Positions 15,901-22,157 of a stretch of DNA of 64,000 nt are shown here, piece after piece. Origin of the DNA: Candidatus Phocaeicola excrementigallinarum. Lineage in GTDB: Bacteria > Bacteroidota > Bacteroidia > Bacteroidales > Bacteroidaceae. The notes below the pieces were generated by a model. The model was given only the letters and a program-made list of their open reading frames with translations. It ran no database searches and was not told the DNA's origin. Position numbers and translations under genes: made by a program. The DNA lies in NCBI GenBank assembly GCA_019120125.1, contig DWVR01000057.1, positions 1-64,000 on the forward strand, given 5' to 3'. How positions within the stretch are numbered: the stretch's first letter is position 1; each line of letters opens with the position of its first letter.

Positions 15901-17413
15901 CCGCCTCGGCCACTTCTTCCTGTGTCGTGGCATCGGCCGGTACCGCACCGGTCACCCGCTGGCAAAGCAGAAGCAGACGCTTGAGGCGCGCCACGTACAA
16001 TCCGTTCCTCCTTTTCCAGTAACGGTTCAACAGGACAAACAATACCGCCATCACCAGAAAACCGCCTATGACCATCGTCAACAACACATTGAGCTGTCTT
16101 CCCTCACGCTCCAAAGCTGAATACCGACTCTCCAGCTCCTTGTCCTGACGGGTGTAGTCAAGAATGTCAAGATAGACATTACGGTTATAGTCCGACTCGG
16201 CCTTCATCCCCAAGGCCGAGTAACTTCGGCTCAACTGCTCACGCAGACGCGCAATCCATTCGGGTACGGTCTTGATGCCCTCATCATTGATCCATCTCAG
16301 TTCGATGGACGATGTCTGTCCCGGAATGTAAGTCCGCAGCCGGTCCGTAGTATCCTCACAATGATAATATCTCTCATGATGCAGGTTCACATAGTCGAGC
16401 GCCGCCTTCAGGTTCGGCAACGCCCTGTCAGACTGTCCCGCAAAATTATAATAGGTCGCAATGGTCCGGTAAGTGCCCGAAATCTGGTACCAGTCACCAT
16501 AATCCTTGAACAGTCTCAATGCATGGCGGGCAAAATTCAAGGGCAGGCTGTCCAGGGGAAGGCCTTCCGGATTCACCATCCGCAACAGTCCCGGCCTCTC
16601 CCGTTCCAGCAGCACACGGTTGCTCCTGAAATTGAGCAGCTCCGCCATGGCCTGAAGGGAATTGGCCTCGAAATAGACATATCCCCCCTTGGCACTCTCC
16701 TGCAAACATTCCACCAGGTACGAGAACTCACCCTTCACCACTTCCTCGCGGGTGGACGCCTCATACATGCCGCCCGAGCCACGCATATACATATAGTAAA
16801 GCCACTGCCCCCTGTCGCCGCGCAACATGACCGGAGAAATGGAGTCAATGGAGGCCAAAGACTCCCGGTCCTGCTCCAGATAATAATAGTAGACGCCCGA
16901 CACGATATAGAATTCCGAAAGGGCATAATTCAGCCTTTTCCGCAAACGAGGGTCACGAAGATAGCCACGGTCCTCCTGAAGCCGCCTCATACGCCTCAAG
17001 GCACTGTTCCGGTAATCATAGAACTCCTTGTTCATCGATGTACGCTGGCAAATCTTCATCAGTCCCACATCGGCGACAAGACGCTCTATCTCGTTCCTGC
17101 CCGTTTCGGAAGCCTGCCGATAGAGTCCGGCGGAACGCTCGAAATCCATCTTCATGAAAGCGCAGAAAGCCAGACCGTTCAAGGCCTCCGCACGCCGGTA
17201 GGCACTTCTGTCCGCCACAAGCAACGCGCTTTCAGCCAGACGTTCCGCCTCCGCCAGGTTCTTGTAACGCATCTCATACGAAAGGCTGTTGAGCGAATCG
17301 GCCTGCCTGTCCGCCTCGGCCAGACGTGCCGGGCGCACACAGCCGCACATGGCCAGCAAACCGAGCCATAGCGCAAGAACCAATCCTCCATCCAGTCTGA
17401 GTATAGCTTTCAT
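12995..17413 (-). CDS. Giant double-module sensor (DUF5112/DUF5113-type) with histidine-kinase parts
   Basis: About 1472 residues; I use the ATG at 17413, since the frame above it opens only with TTG. Module 1: signal or TM segment (about 6-25, Cys-rich), a TPR-like periplasmic region (about 30-430), TM about 443-464, a GAF-like linker, and a GHKL ATPase (about 720-860) with N-box 'NTLAENARKY', 'DDGPGL' and 'GQKGHGFGLMNCKGII'. Module 2: a second hydrophobic segment with a lipobox-like LGGC (about 864-880), a periplasmic part, TM about 1034-1053, a GAF-like region, the helix 'CLSTIKHETVYYPNRI' with a candidate phosphoacceptor His (about 1248), and a degenerate ATPase-like end. The equivalent helix of module 1 ('CLAIVTGILPFIDRV') lacks the His. 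It heads an operon with the response regulator. Confidence 0.85.
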   Translation of the reverse strand: MKAILRLDGGLVLALWLGLLAMCGCVRPARLAEADRQADSLNSLSYEMRYKNLAEAERLAESALLVADRSAYRRAEALNGLAFCAFMKMDFERSAGLYRQASETGRNEIERLVADVGLMKICQRTSMNKEFYDYRNSALRRMRRLQEDRGYLRDPRLRKRLNYALSEFYIVSGVYYYYLEQDRESLASIDSISPVMLRGDRGQWLYYMYMRGSGGMYEASTREEVVKGEFSYLVECLQESAKGGYVYFEANSLQAMAELLNFRSNRVLLERERPGLLRMVNPEGLPLDSLPLNFARHALRLFKDYGDWYQISGTYRTIATYYNFAGQSDRALPNLKAALDYVNLHHERYYHCEDTTDRLRTYIPGQTSSIELRWINDEGIKTVPEWIARLREQLSRSYSALGMKAESDYNRNVYLDILDYTRQDKELESRYSALEREGRQLNVLLTMVIGGFLVMAVLFVLLNRYWKRRNGLYVARLKRLLLLCQRVTGAVPADATTQEEVAEAVCKAVKGDLQEMFHADGIRITWAAEEEREDFRPEKGEVRPFPLVSPGKSGAVGTLWLALSLPMKKEDSDLVELLLPYLAWTLENGLNLVSLDDERKRLEKEQYVHRQHLVENKCRNEVKKACLAIVTGILPFIDRVANEIRKLRSGIGKMPEDVTENKLGYIGELTDKINEYNDILALWIKMRQGTLSLKIENFALQELFSVVAKGRRSFEMRRQQLTVEDTSAVVKADKALTLFMINTLAENARKYTQEGGHISLSATEAEDYVEISVSDDGPGLSENDIHRILDEKVYDPSAIGMETAADASLLHGQKGHGFGLMNCKGIIEKYRKTNKVFEVCRFRIESTVGKGSRFCFRLPKGVRKALLVAGVVCMACLGGCGRTGSGLQDVPGSAAEVSGYDSLLAIADYYANWVYDCNVNGDYRSAIELADSVFHYMNAHYQEYSGKEGPLLALDGEGESGELAWLADRFDTDYHILLDVRNEVAVASLALKDFRRYRYNNGAYASLYKRLSRDTSLEEYCVQMRKSAGNKRIALCIFVLIVLGCLAAYYGLYLRRRLRYRYHIEEVFAINRAVFSASMRTEGEGDVAERVVRHMFREMNELVALDNLALAVVDEETHKLKFACYRKVADEEWYGRVRRCYEIRRLQWAEGLEWSCLPLWVEAGGERHCVGVMALRMARPYVREEDRLLVELVGNYLAVILYNTIVQVNRKFHDIELAQDEARRAVFEENQLHVQNMVLDNCLSTIKHETVYYPNRIRQMAGRLGAADPAERKEMLGDMAELVEYYKDVFSLLTSCAARQLEEVTFRRSEVDMKELAEGMRKYVARQTRRLDFQLELEVGAEPLYATGDAVLLRFLLENLVDEAVRVPVSGRLRLDVVRDGSFVRVSFTDSRRDMSQEELDALFYPDKKRMCAQDNGQTLTGTEYLVCKQIVRDHDEFAGKRGCRINACKAEGGGFKVWFTVPFRKKMNEKQ

Positions 17414-17598
17414 TATCAATCAAGTATCAAAACATTAAGAATACTTGCGGGCAAAACCCGGAATAAACTGCCACAAATGTAGAAAGAATCTTTGAGAATG
17501 AACAACAAAGGACAAGGAATCAACGGGAAACTTCTTAAAGTACAATAAAAATGCCATACACTCCATGTCCTTTTTACCGTAATCTCACAGAATTACCT

Positions 17599-17606
17599 TA
17601 CTTTTG
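17599..17606 (+). promoter_or_regulatory. Predicted -7 promoter box of the DedA gene
   Basis: TACTTTTG matches TAnnTTTG about 50 nt before the DedA ATG. On the other strand TACATTTG (complement of 17474-17481) is a candidate -7 for the sensor operon, so the 242-bp gap holds two divergent promoters. Confidence 0.55.
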
Positions 17607-17655
17607 CAGGCGAAAAAGAATCATTGTGGAATTTTAATCATTTTATCAACGGCAC

Positions 17656-18303
17656 ATGGAGTTTTTACAACTTATCATCGATTTCATCCTGCACATAGAC
17701 CATCACATGGTCCAACTGGTACAAGACTATCATCTGTGGACATACGCCATTCTGTTTGTCATCATTTTCTGTGAAACCGGCCTTGTGGTAACCCCGTTCC
17801 TGCCGGGCGACTCACTGCTCTTCGTGGCCGGAGCCATCACGGCCCTGCCGGAAATGCCACTCGAGATAGGCTATCTGGTAGTGGTGGTGTTCACCGCCGC
17901 CGTGCTCGGCGACTCATGCAACTATATGATCGGGCATTTCTTCGGGAAAAAGCTGTTCAGCAATCCCGATTCCAGGATATTCAAGCAAAGCTATCTCGAC
18001 AAGACCCATGACTTTTTCCGCAAATACGGCGGCAAGACCATCATTCTGGCCCGGTTTGTCCCCATCGTACGCACATTCGCGCCTTTTGTGGCCGGTATGG
18101 GAAAGATGAACTATTACTATTTCATGATCTACAACCTCACCGGCGCGGCCTTATGGGTGGGGATATTCTGCTTTGCCGGCTATTTCTTCGGTGACCTGCC
18201 GTTTGTACAGCAGAACCTGAAGCTCTTGCTGCTGGCCATCATCGTCATTTCCGTGCTTCCGGCAGTCATCGAGGTGATCCGCGCCAGACTGAAAAAAGCG
18301 TAG
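17656..18303 (+). CDS. DedA-family membrane protein
   Basis: Inner-membrane DedA/VTT-fold protein of 215 residues. Family signatures are '[23 protein letters not shown]', '[17 protein letters not shown]' and '[32 protein letters not shown]' (the FxxRxxPxxR-like motif). The C-terminal 'GDLPFVQQN' is also common in DedA proteins. Relatives act in lipid-carrier recycling or phospholipid flipping and in membrane energetics; the substrate here is not known. It is monocistronic and is followed by a palindromic array. Confidence 0.92.
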   Translation: MEFLQLIIDFILHIDHHMVQLVQDYHLWTYAILFVIIFCETGLVVTPFLPGDSLLFVAGAITALPEMPLEIGYLVVVVFTAAVLGDSCNYMIGHFFGKKLFSNPDSRIFKQSYLDKTHDFFRKYGGKTIILARFVPIVRTFAPFVAGMGKMNYYYFMIYNLTGAALWVGIFCFAGYFFGDLPFVQQNLKLLLLAIIVISVLPAVIEVIRARLKKA

Positions 18304-18356
18304 GGCACGACACGGCCTGAGAGACAGGAACTTCCAGGTCGAATCACACACTCCTG

Positions 18357-18440
18357 AAAACATCAAGGCGTTTTACCTGAAACGCCGAAGTGTTTTTTAA
18401 AAACGTCAAGGCGTTTTGACCAAAACGTCTTGACGTTTTT
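18357..18440. repeat. Four-unit palindromic array (copy A)
   Basis: Four imperfect 18-20 nt palindromes of the form AAAACGTCAAGGCGTTTT sit head to tail at 18357-18375, 18379-18398, 18399-18417 and 18422-18440, with centres 20-23 nt apart. Each unit is itself a potential hairpin, and neighbouring units can also pair. A second four-unit array of the same family lies at 62417-62503. Here it fills the gap between dedA and the alcohol dehydrogenase gene. Confidence 0.85.
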
Positions 18441-18502
18441 TCCAGGGTCAACAGACAGTGTGTAAACCACGTTTTCTTTCAAGGTTTATCCACGGATTTT
18501 AT

Positions 18503-18510
18503 TATTTTTG
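18503..18510 (+). promoter_or_regulatory. Predicted -7 box that fixes the dehydrogenase start
   Basis: TATTTTTG matches TAnnTTTG and would start transcription near 18517. The frame is open further upstream (a possible start at 18508), but that start would lie before the transcript begins, so the ATG at 18538 is preferred. Confidence 0.6.
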
Positions 18511-18537
18511 CCAAAAGAAACCATTCAACAGAACCGT

Positions 18538-19713
18538 ATGAACAACTTTGTCTTTTATAGTCCTACCGAATTCGTTTTCGGAAAGGACACGGAATCGAGA
18601 GTGGCTGAGATGACAGCCAAATACCATGGGACGAAAGTACTGATAGTCTATGGCGGCGGTTCAGTCGTACGCAGCGGCCTGCTTGACAGAATCAGGAAGA
18701 CTCTTGACGAGGCACATATCAGCCATATTGAACTGGGCGGAATACAGCCTAACCCTACAGACCTGAAAGTCTATGAGGGAATCGAACTGGGACGACGCGA
18801 AAAAGTGGACTTCCTGTTGCCCGTCGGCGGCGGATCGGTCATTGACACCGCAAAAGCCATTGCCTGCGGCATCCCGTACGAAGGTGACTTCTGGGACTTT
18901 TTCATTGGAAAGGCGGTTCCGCGACAAGCCTTGCGCCTGGGGGTGGTGCTCACCATTCCGGCGGCCGGCAGTGAAGGTTCCGGCAACTCGGTCATCACGA
19001 AGACAGACGGGCTGAAGAAATTGAGCCTGCGCACACCGGAAGTGCTACGGCCCGCCTTCGCCATCATGAATCCGGAGCTGACTTTCACCCTCCCGCCCTG
19101 GCAGACCGCCTGCGGCATCACCGACATGATGGCCCACATCATGGAACGCTATTTCACCAATACCGAAGAGACTGAAGTGACCGACCGCCTGTGTGAAGGT
19201 ACACTGAAGGCAATCATCGAAGAAGCGCGCAAGGTGATGAAAGAGCCTCGTGACTACGGAGCACGTGCCAATATCATGTGGGCAGGAACCATCGCACACA
19301 ACGGCATATGCGGCGTAGGCTGTGAAGAGGACTGGGCCTCGCATTTCATGGAACATGAGGTCAGTGCCGTATATGACGTGACTCACGGAGCGGGACTCGC
19401 CGTCATCTTCCCGGCATGGCTGACCTATATGGCCGGCCACCACGCAAGGAAAGCGGCACAGCTCGCCAACCGTGTCTGGAATGTACCCGAGTCGGACAAC
19501 CTGAAAGCGATGGCACTGGAAGGAATCGAGAAAATGAAAGAGTTCCTGCACGAGATCGGCATGCCCGTCACTTTCAAGGAACTGGGAATCGAACATCCGG
19601 ACATTGACCTGCTGGTAAGAAAACTGCATGAGAATAAGGGTGAGCTTGTAGGCAATTACGTCAGACTCGACCGACAGGCCACCCGGGAAATTTACGAGAC
19701 AGCAAACCGATAA
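18538..19713 (+). CDS. Iron-containing alcohol dehydrogenase, YqhD/BdhA type
   Basis: Cytoplasmic NAD(P)H-dependent aldehyde/alcohol oxidoreductase of the group III metal-dependent family. 'FGKDTES' at the N-terminus, 'VYGGGSVVRSGLL', 'LPVGGGSVIDTAKAIA' and 'TIPAAGSEGSGNSVIT' are Rossmann and cofactor motifs typical of YqhD. 'MMAHIMERYF' and 'VTHGAGLAVIFPAWL' hold metal-binding His residues. It has 391 residues from the chosen ATG, close to E. coli YqhD. YqhD itself reduces a wide range of toxic aldehydes with NADPH. A Nim-like flavoprotein gene follows after 11 bp, suggesting a detoxification pair. Confidence 0.9.
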   Translation: MNNFVFYSPTEFVFGKDTESRVAEMTAKYHGTKVLIVYGGGSVVRSGLLDRIRKTLDEAHISHIELGGIQPNPTDLKVYEGIELGRREKVDFLLPVGGGSVIDTAKAIACGIPYEGDFWDFFIGKAVPRQALRLGVVLTIPAAGSEGSGNSVITKTDGLKKLSLRTPEVLRPAFAIMNPELTFTLPPWQTACGITDMMAHIMERYFTNTEETEVTDRLCEGTLKAIIEEARKVMKEPRDYGARANIMWAGTIAHNGICGVGCEEDWASHFMEHEVSAVYDVTHGAGLAVIFPAWLTYMAGHHARKAAQLANRVWNVPESDNLKAMALEGIEKMKEFLHEIGMPVTFKELGIEHPDIDLLVRKLHENKGELVGNYVRLDRQATREIYETANR

Positions 19714-19724
19714 ATCTGAAGATC

Positions 19725-20219
19725 ATGGAATTCAATAATAGTCAGATACGCCGTCAGGACCGTCTGCTTGACGAGGAACGTGCGATGGAAATCATCAAGG
19801 AAGGGGAATATGGAGTACTGTCCATGCAGGCGGAGGACGGTGAAGGAGCCTACGGAATCCCCGTCAGCTATGTCTGGGACCGTGGCAACTCCATCTATAT
19901 ACACTGCGCGCCGGCAGGAAAGAAACTGCGCTGCATTGACGCATGCCATAAGGTGTCATTCTGCATCGTGGGAAAGACCAAGGTCATTCCCGACAAGTTC
20001 ACCACAGCTTATGAAAGTGTCGTATTGGAATGTACCGCCCACCGCAGCCTGCACGAAGCGGAGCGGATGTCGGCCCTCTCGCTGCTTCTGAGCAAATATT
20101 GTCCCAACGACAAGATCCGGGGAATTGAGCAGGCCAACAGATCATTCGCAAGGACAGAAATCATCCGTCTGGACATCGGACGCATCAGTGCCAAATCCAA
20201 ACACATGCCACAAGAATAA
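19725..20219 (+). CDS. Pyridoxamine-phosphate-oxidase-like flavoprotein, Nim-related
   Basis: Split-barrel FMN-binding protein of 164 residues. 'IRRQDRLLDEERAMEII', 'GVLSMQAEDGEGAYGIPVSYVW', 'IYIHCAPAGKKLRCI' and 'KVSFCIVGKTKVIPDKFTTAYESVVLEC' follow the pattern of the Pyridox_ox_2/Nim group, which includes the 5-nitroimidazole reductases. Whether this protein reduces nitro compounds cannot be told from sequence; most chromosomal members have unknown substrates. It follows the YqhD-type gene by 11 bp and ends at a long hairpin. Confidence 0.8.
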   Translation: MEFNNSQIRRQDRLLDEERAMEIIKEGEYGVLSMQAEDGEGAYGIPVSYVWDRGNSIYIHCAPAGKKLRCIDACHKVSFCIVGKTKVIPDKFTTAYESVVLECTAHRSLHEAERMSALSLLLSKYCPNDKIRGIEQANRSFARTEIIRLDIGRISAKSKHMPQE

Positions 20220-20225
20220 AAACGG

Positions 20226-20301
20226 ACGTAAAAAAACAGAGGCATAGAGAAAATATTCTGTGAATTGACAGAATAAAGACCTGTGCCTCTGTCTATTACG
20301 T
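20226..20301. terminator. Long nested hairpin between convergent genes (family 2, copy A)
   Basis: Outer arms ACGTAA...ACAGAGGCATAG (20226-20247) and their near-complement (20281-20301) enclose a perfect inner stem TATTCTGT/ACAGAATA (20254-20261 and 20268-20275). It lies between the convergent Nim-like and DUF4293 genes, so a bidirectional terminator is likely. The outer arm resembles the hairpin at 29659-29737 (CAGAG.CACA words). Confidence 0.65.
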
Positions 20302-20314
20302 CCTTGACTTGTAT

Positions 20315-20767
20315 TCAACGGATTCTATCGTAGGATCTCACCAGCATCTCATCCCTATTGATTCCTCTGATGGCCAACCAGTTGAGAATAATGGACACCA
20401 GCGGCAGACAGAGCGACCACGATGGCGCGAACCCACTATCATCCTGTCCGTCAGCGAAAATGATGAGACAGGCCGCCACCACATAATAGGCAACCAGCAG
20501 GAAAGTGCCGGTTATCGCCAGCCGGATCTGCAGCCTGCGCTTCTTATAAAGAAAGATTGCAGCCAGAGACAGGGCAGCAACCACCACGAGCAGAAAAAAC
20601 AATACACAGGGCTTCAGGCTCAATGTCCCGTCAACCAGCGTATAGTGGAGGTTCGTCATCTCCCACACCCCGGCATCATTATAGAAATCACCGACCGGCA
20701 GTGCCATGGATACAACCATCAGCACAGCGACCAGAAACAAGTAGACAGTCTGTATTCTCTGTATCAT
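20315..20767 (-). CDS. DUF4293 family membrane protein
   Basis: Small Bacteroidota-specific membrane protein with four hydrophobic segments in 150 residues. The start at the ATG ending at 20767 gives 'MIQRIQTVYLFLVAVLMVV', the normal N-terminus of this family; a longer upstream frame would overlap rpoZ. The periplasmic loop 'MTNLHYTLVDGTLSLKP' and 'YKKRRLQIRLAI' are also seen in relatives. Function unknown. It follows rpoZ by 7 bp in a bamD-rpoZ-DUF4293 operon, an arrangement common in this order. Confidence 0.8.
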   Translation of the reverse strand: MIQRIQTVYLFLVAVLMVVSMALPVGDFYNDAGVWEMTNLHYTLVDGTLSLKPCVLFFLLVVVAALSLAAIFLYKKRRLQIRLAITGTFLLVAYYVVAACLIIFADGQDDSGFAPSWSLCLPLVSIILNWLAIRGINRDEMLVRSYDRIR

Positions 20768-20774
20768 ACCGTTT

Positions 20775-21110
20775 TTACTGAAGTTTCTCCTTCTCCTTCG
20801 CCGGATTTCTGTAGTACACCTTACCTTCGATATACTCTTGGGTGGCAATCAGAGTCGGTTTCGGCAATTTCTCATAATAACGTGAGATCTCAATCTGTTC
20901 CCTGTTTTCAAACACTTCTTCCAGATTGTCGTTGTAGGAAGCGAATTCCTGCAATTTCTTGGAAAGATCGTTCTTCATTTCCGCCGCAATCTGATTGGCA
21001 CGTTTGCCGATGACAGCCACAGTCTCGTAGATGTTGCCTGTATCTTCACAGAGTTCCATCAAGTCACGAGTCACCGTGGTGGTAGGAGCATTTGTCTTCT
21101 TGTAATCCAT
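20775..21110 (-). CDS. rpoZ: RNA polymerase omega subunit (Rpb6-like)
   Basis: Omega subunit, which helps assemble and stabilise RNA polymerase by clamping beta-prime. 'TVTRDLMELCEDTGNIYETVAVIGKRANQIAAEMKNDLSKKLQEFA' contains the omega/Rpb6 signature, and 'TLIATQEYIEGKVYYR' closes the Bacteroidota form. The 111-residue length fits. It lies 38 bp downstream of bamD in the same direction and 7 bp before DUF4293. Confidence 0.9.
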   Translation of the reverse strand: MDYKKTNAPTTTVTRDLMELCEDTGNIYETVAVIGKRANQIAAEMKNDLSKKLQEFASYNDNLEEVFENREQIEISRYYEKLPKPTLIATQEYIEGKVYYRNPAKEKEKLQ

Positions 21111-21148
21111 AATTCTTATTCAGTTAAAAATATATCGTTAATATGGTT

Positions 21149-22003
21149 TTATTCCGCATAAACGCTGTCTCCCTCATCTCCAGACACATACTTGCTGGCT
21201 TCTTCATGGATTCTCTCCACTTCCTTCATATACTTGCTTTGAGGGAATTCATTGATAAACGCATAATACTCATCAATGGTCTCACGCATACGTTCCTCCT
21301 TCTTTTCCAGAACACTCTCACGTGCCATGCCATAGCGCGCACGGAGAATCAGGATCATGAGCTCTTCCCGCATCTTGGTGTAAGGATAGTCGTTCAATAC
21401 ATTCTGGGCCGTAATGATGGCGGCCAGATAGTTGTTGCCCGTGCTGCTATAAGAAGCGTTGCCCGTATAAGATCCCAGGTCATAATACAGTCTGGCCGAC
21501 ATATATTCCTTTTCCACGAGCTTGTCCTGAAGCTCAAAGATCATGTCCTGCGCCTGCTGCTTCCGTATGCTTGCCGGGAAATACTCCATGAACATCTGAA
21601 GCTCATTGATCGCCTTATAAGTGCTCGACTGGTCAAGGCGAGGCTCGGGAGTATCAAGAAAAAGCGCCTTTCCACAGAAGAAACGTGCCAGTTCCGTATA
21701 TGTTCCCCGTGGATAAGTGGTGTAATACGTATTGAAATATTGTGAGGAAGTCACATAATCCCCCTGATTGTAATAGGTCATCGCCAACATATAGAGTGAC
21801 TCCTCACCGTTGACCGTACCTTTCAGAATAGGAATCAGCTCCTCAAGGATAACGGCTGCCCTGGTATTCTGACCTTGGGCAAAATAACTCTTCGCCGCCT
21901 CATACTTGTATTCGTAGTCCGTACTTTTCAGAATGGCATTATATTCACCGCATGAGCTCAACAGCCCGGCGGAAACCAGCGCCATCATCATATATTTCTT
22001 CAT
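21149..22003 (-). CDS. bamD: BamD outer-membrane assembly lipoprotein
   Basis: Periplasmic lipoprotein of the BAM complex that inserts beta-barrels into the outer membrane. The lipobox 'LLSSC' gives a lipidated Cys at about residue 18. TPR-like helical pairs follow: 'YEYKYEAAKSYFAQGQNTRAAVILEELIPILKG', 'ESLYMLAMTYYNQGDYVTSSQYFNTYYTTYP' and 'INELQMFMEYFPAS'. I prefer the ATG at 22003 (284 residues) over the one at 22015, which would leave only about 10 nt of leader. First gene of the bamD-rpoZ-DUF4293 operon. Confidence 0.9.
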   Translation of the reverse strand: MKKYMMMALVSAGLLSSCGEYNAILKSTDYEYKYEAAKSYFAQGQNTRAAVILEELIPILKGTVNGEESLYMLAMTYYNQGDYVTSSQYFNTYYTTYPRGTYTELARFFCGKALFLDTPEPRLDQSSTYKAINELQMFMEYFPASIRKQQAQDMIFELQDKLVEKEYMSARLYYDLGSYTGNASYSSTGNNYLAAIITAQNVLNDYPYTKMREELMILILRARYGMARESVLEKKEERMRETIDEYYAFINEFPQSKYMKEVERIHEEASKYVSGDEGDSVYAE

Positions 22004-22031
22004 TTCAGTCCGCATAGTTGTGATAGTCGTG

Positions 22032-22039
22032 CAAAATTA
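22032..22039 (-). promoter_or_regulatory. Predicted -7 box of the bamD operon
   Basis: TAATTTTG on the minus strand matches TAnnTTTG. On the plus strand TAATTTTA (22124-22131), one base off consensus, may serve uvrB, so the gap between bamD and uvrB holds divergent promoters. Confidence 0.55.
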
Positions 22040-22157
22040 CTCTTTTCCGGCGAATAATACAACTTGCGGCCATTTTTTTAGATTATTTTTCTCCCGCCAG
22101 AAGCCCGGAAACGAAATTATACGTAATTTTACAACCATATCAACAAAACACGACACT

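Noticed and set aside
21933-22157. Upstream extension of the uvrB frame by 75 codons
   Set aside because: It would overlap bamD on the other strand and has no UvrB similarity. The standard UvrB N-terminus begins at 22158.
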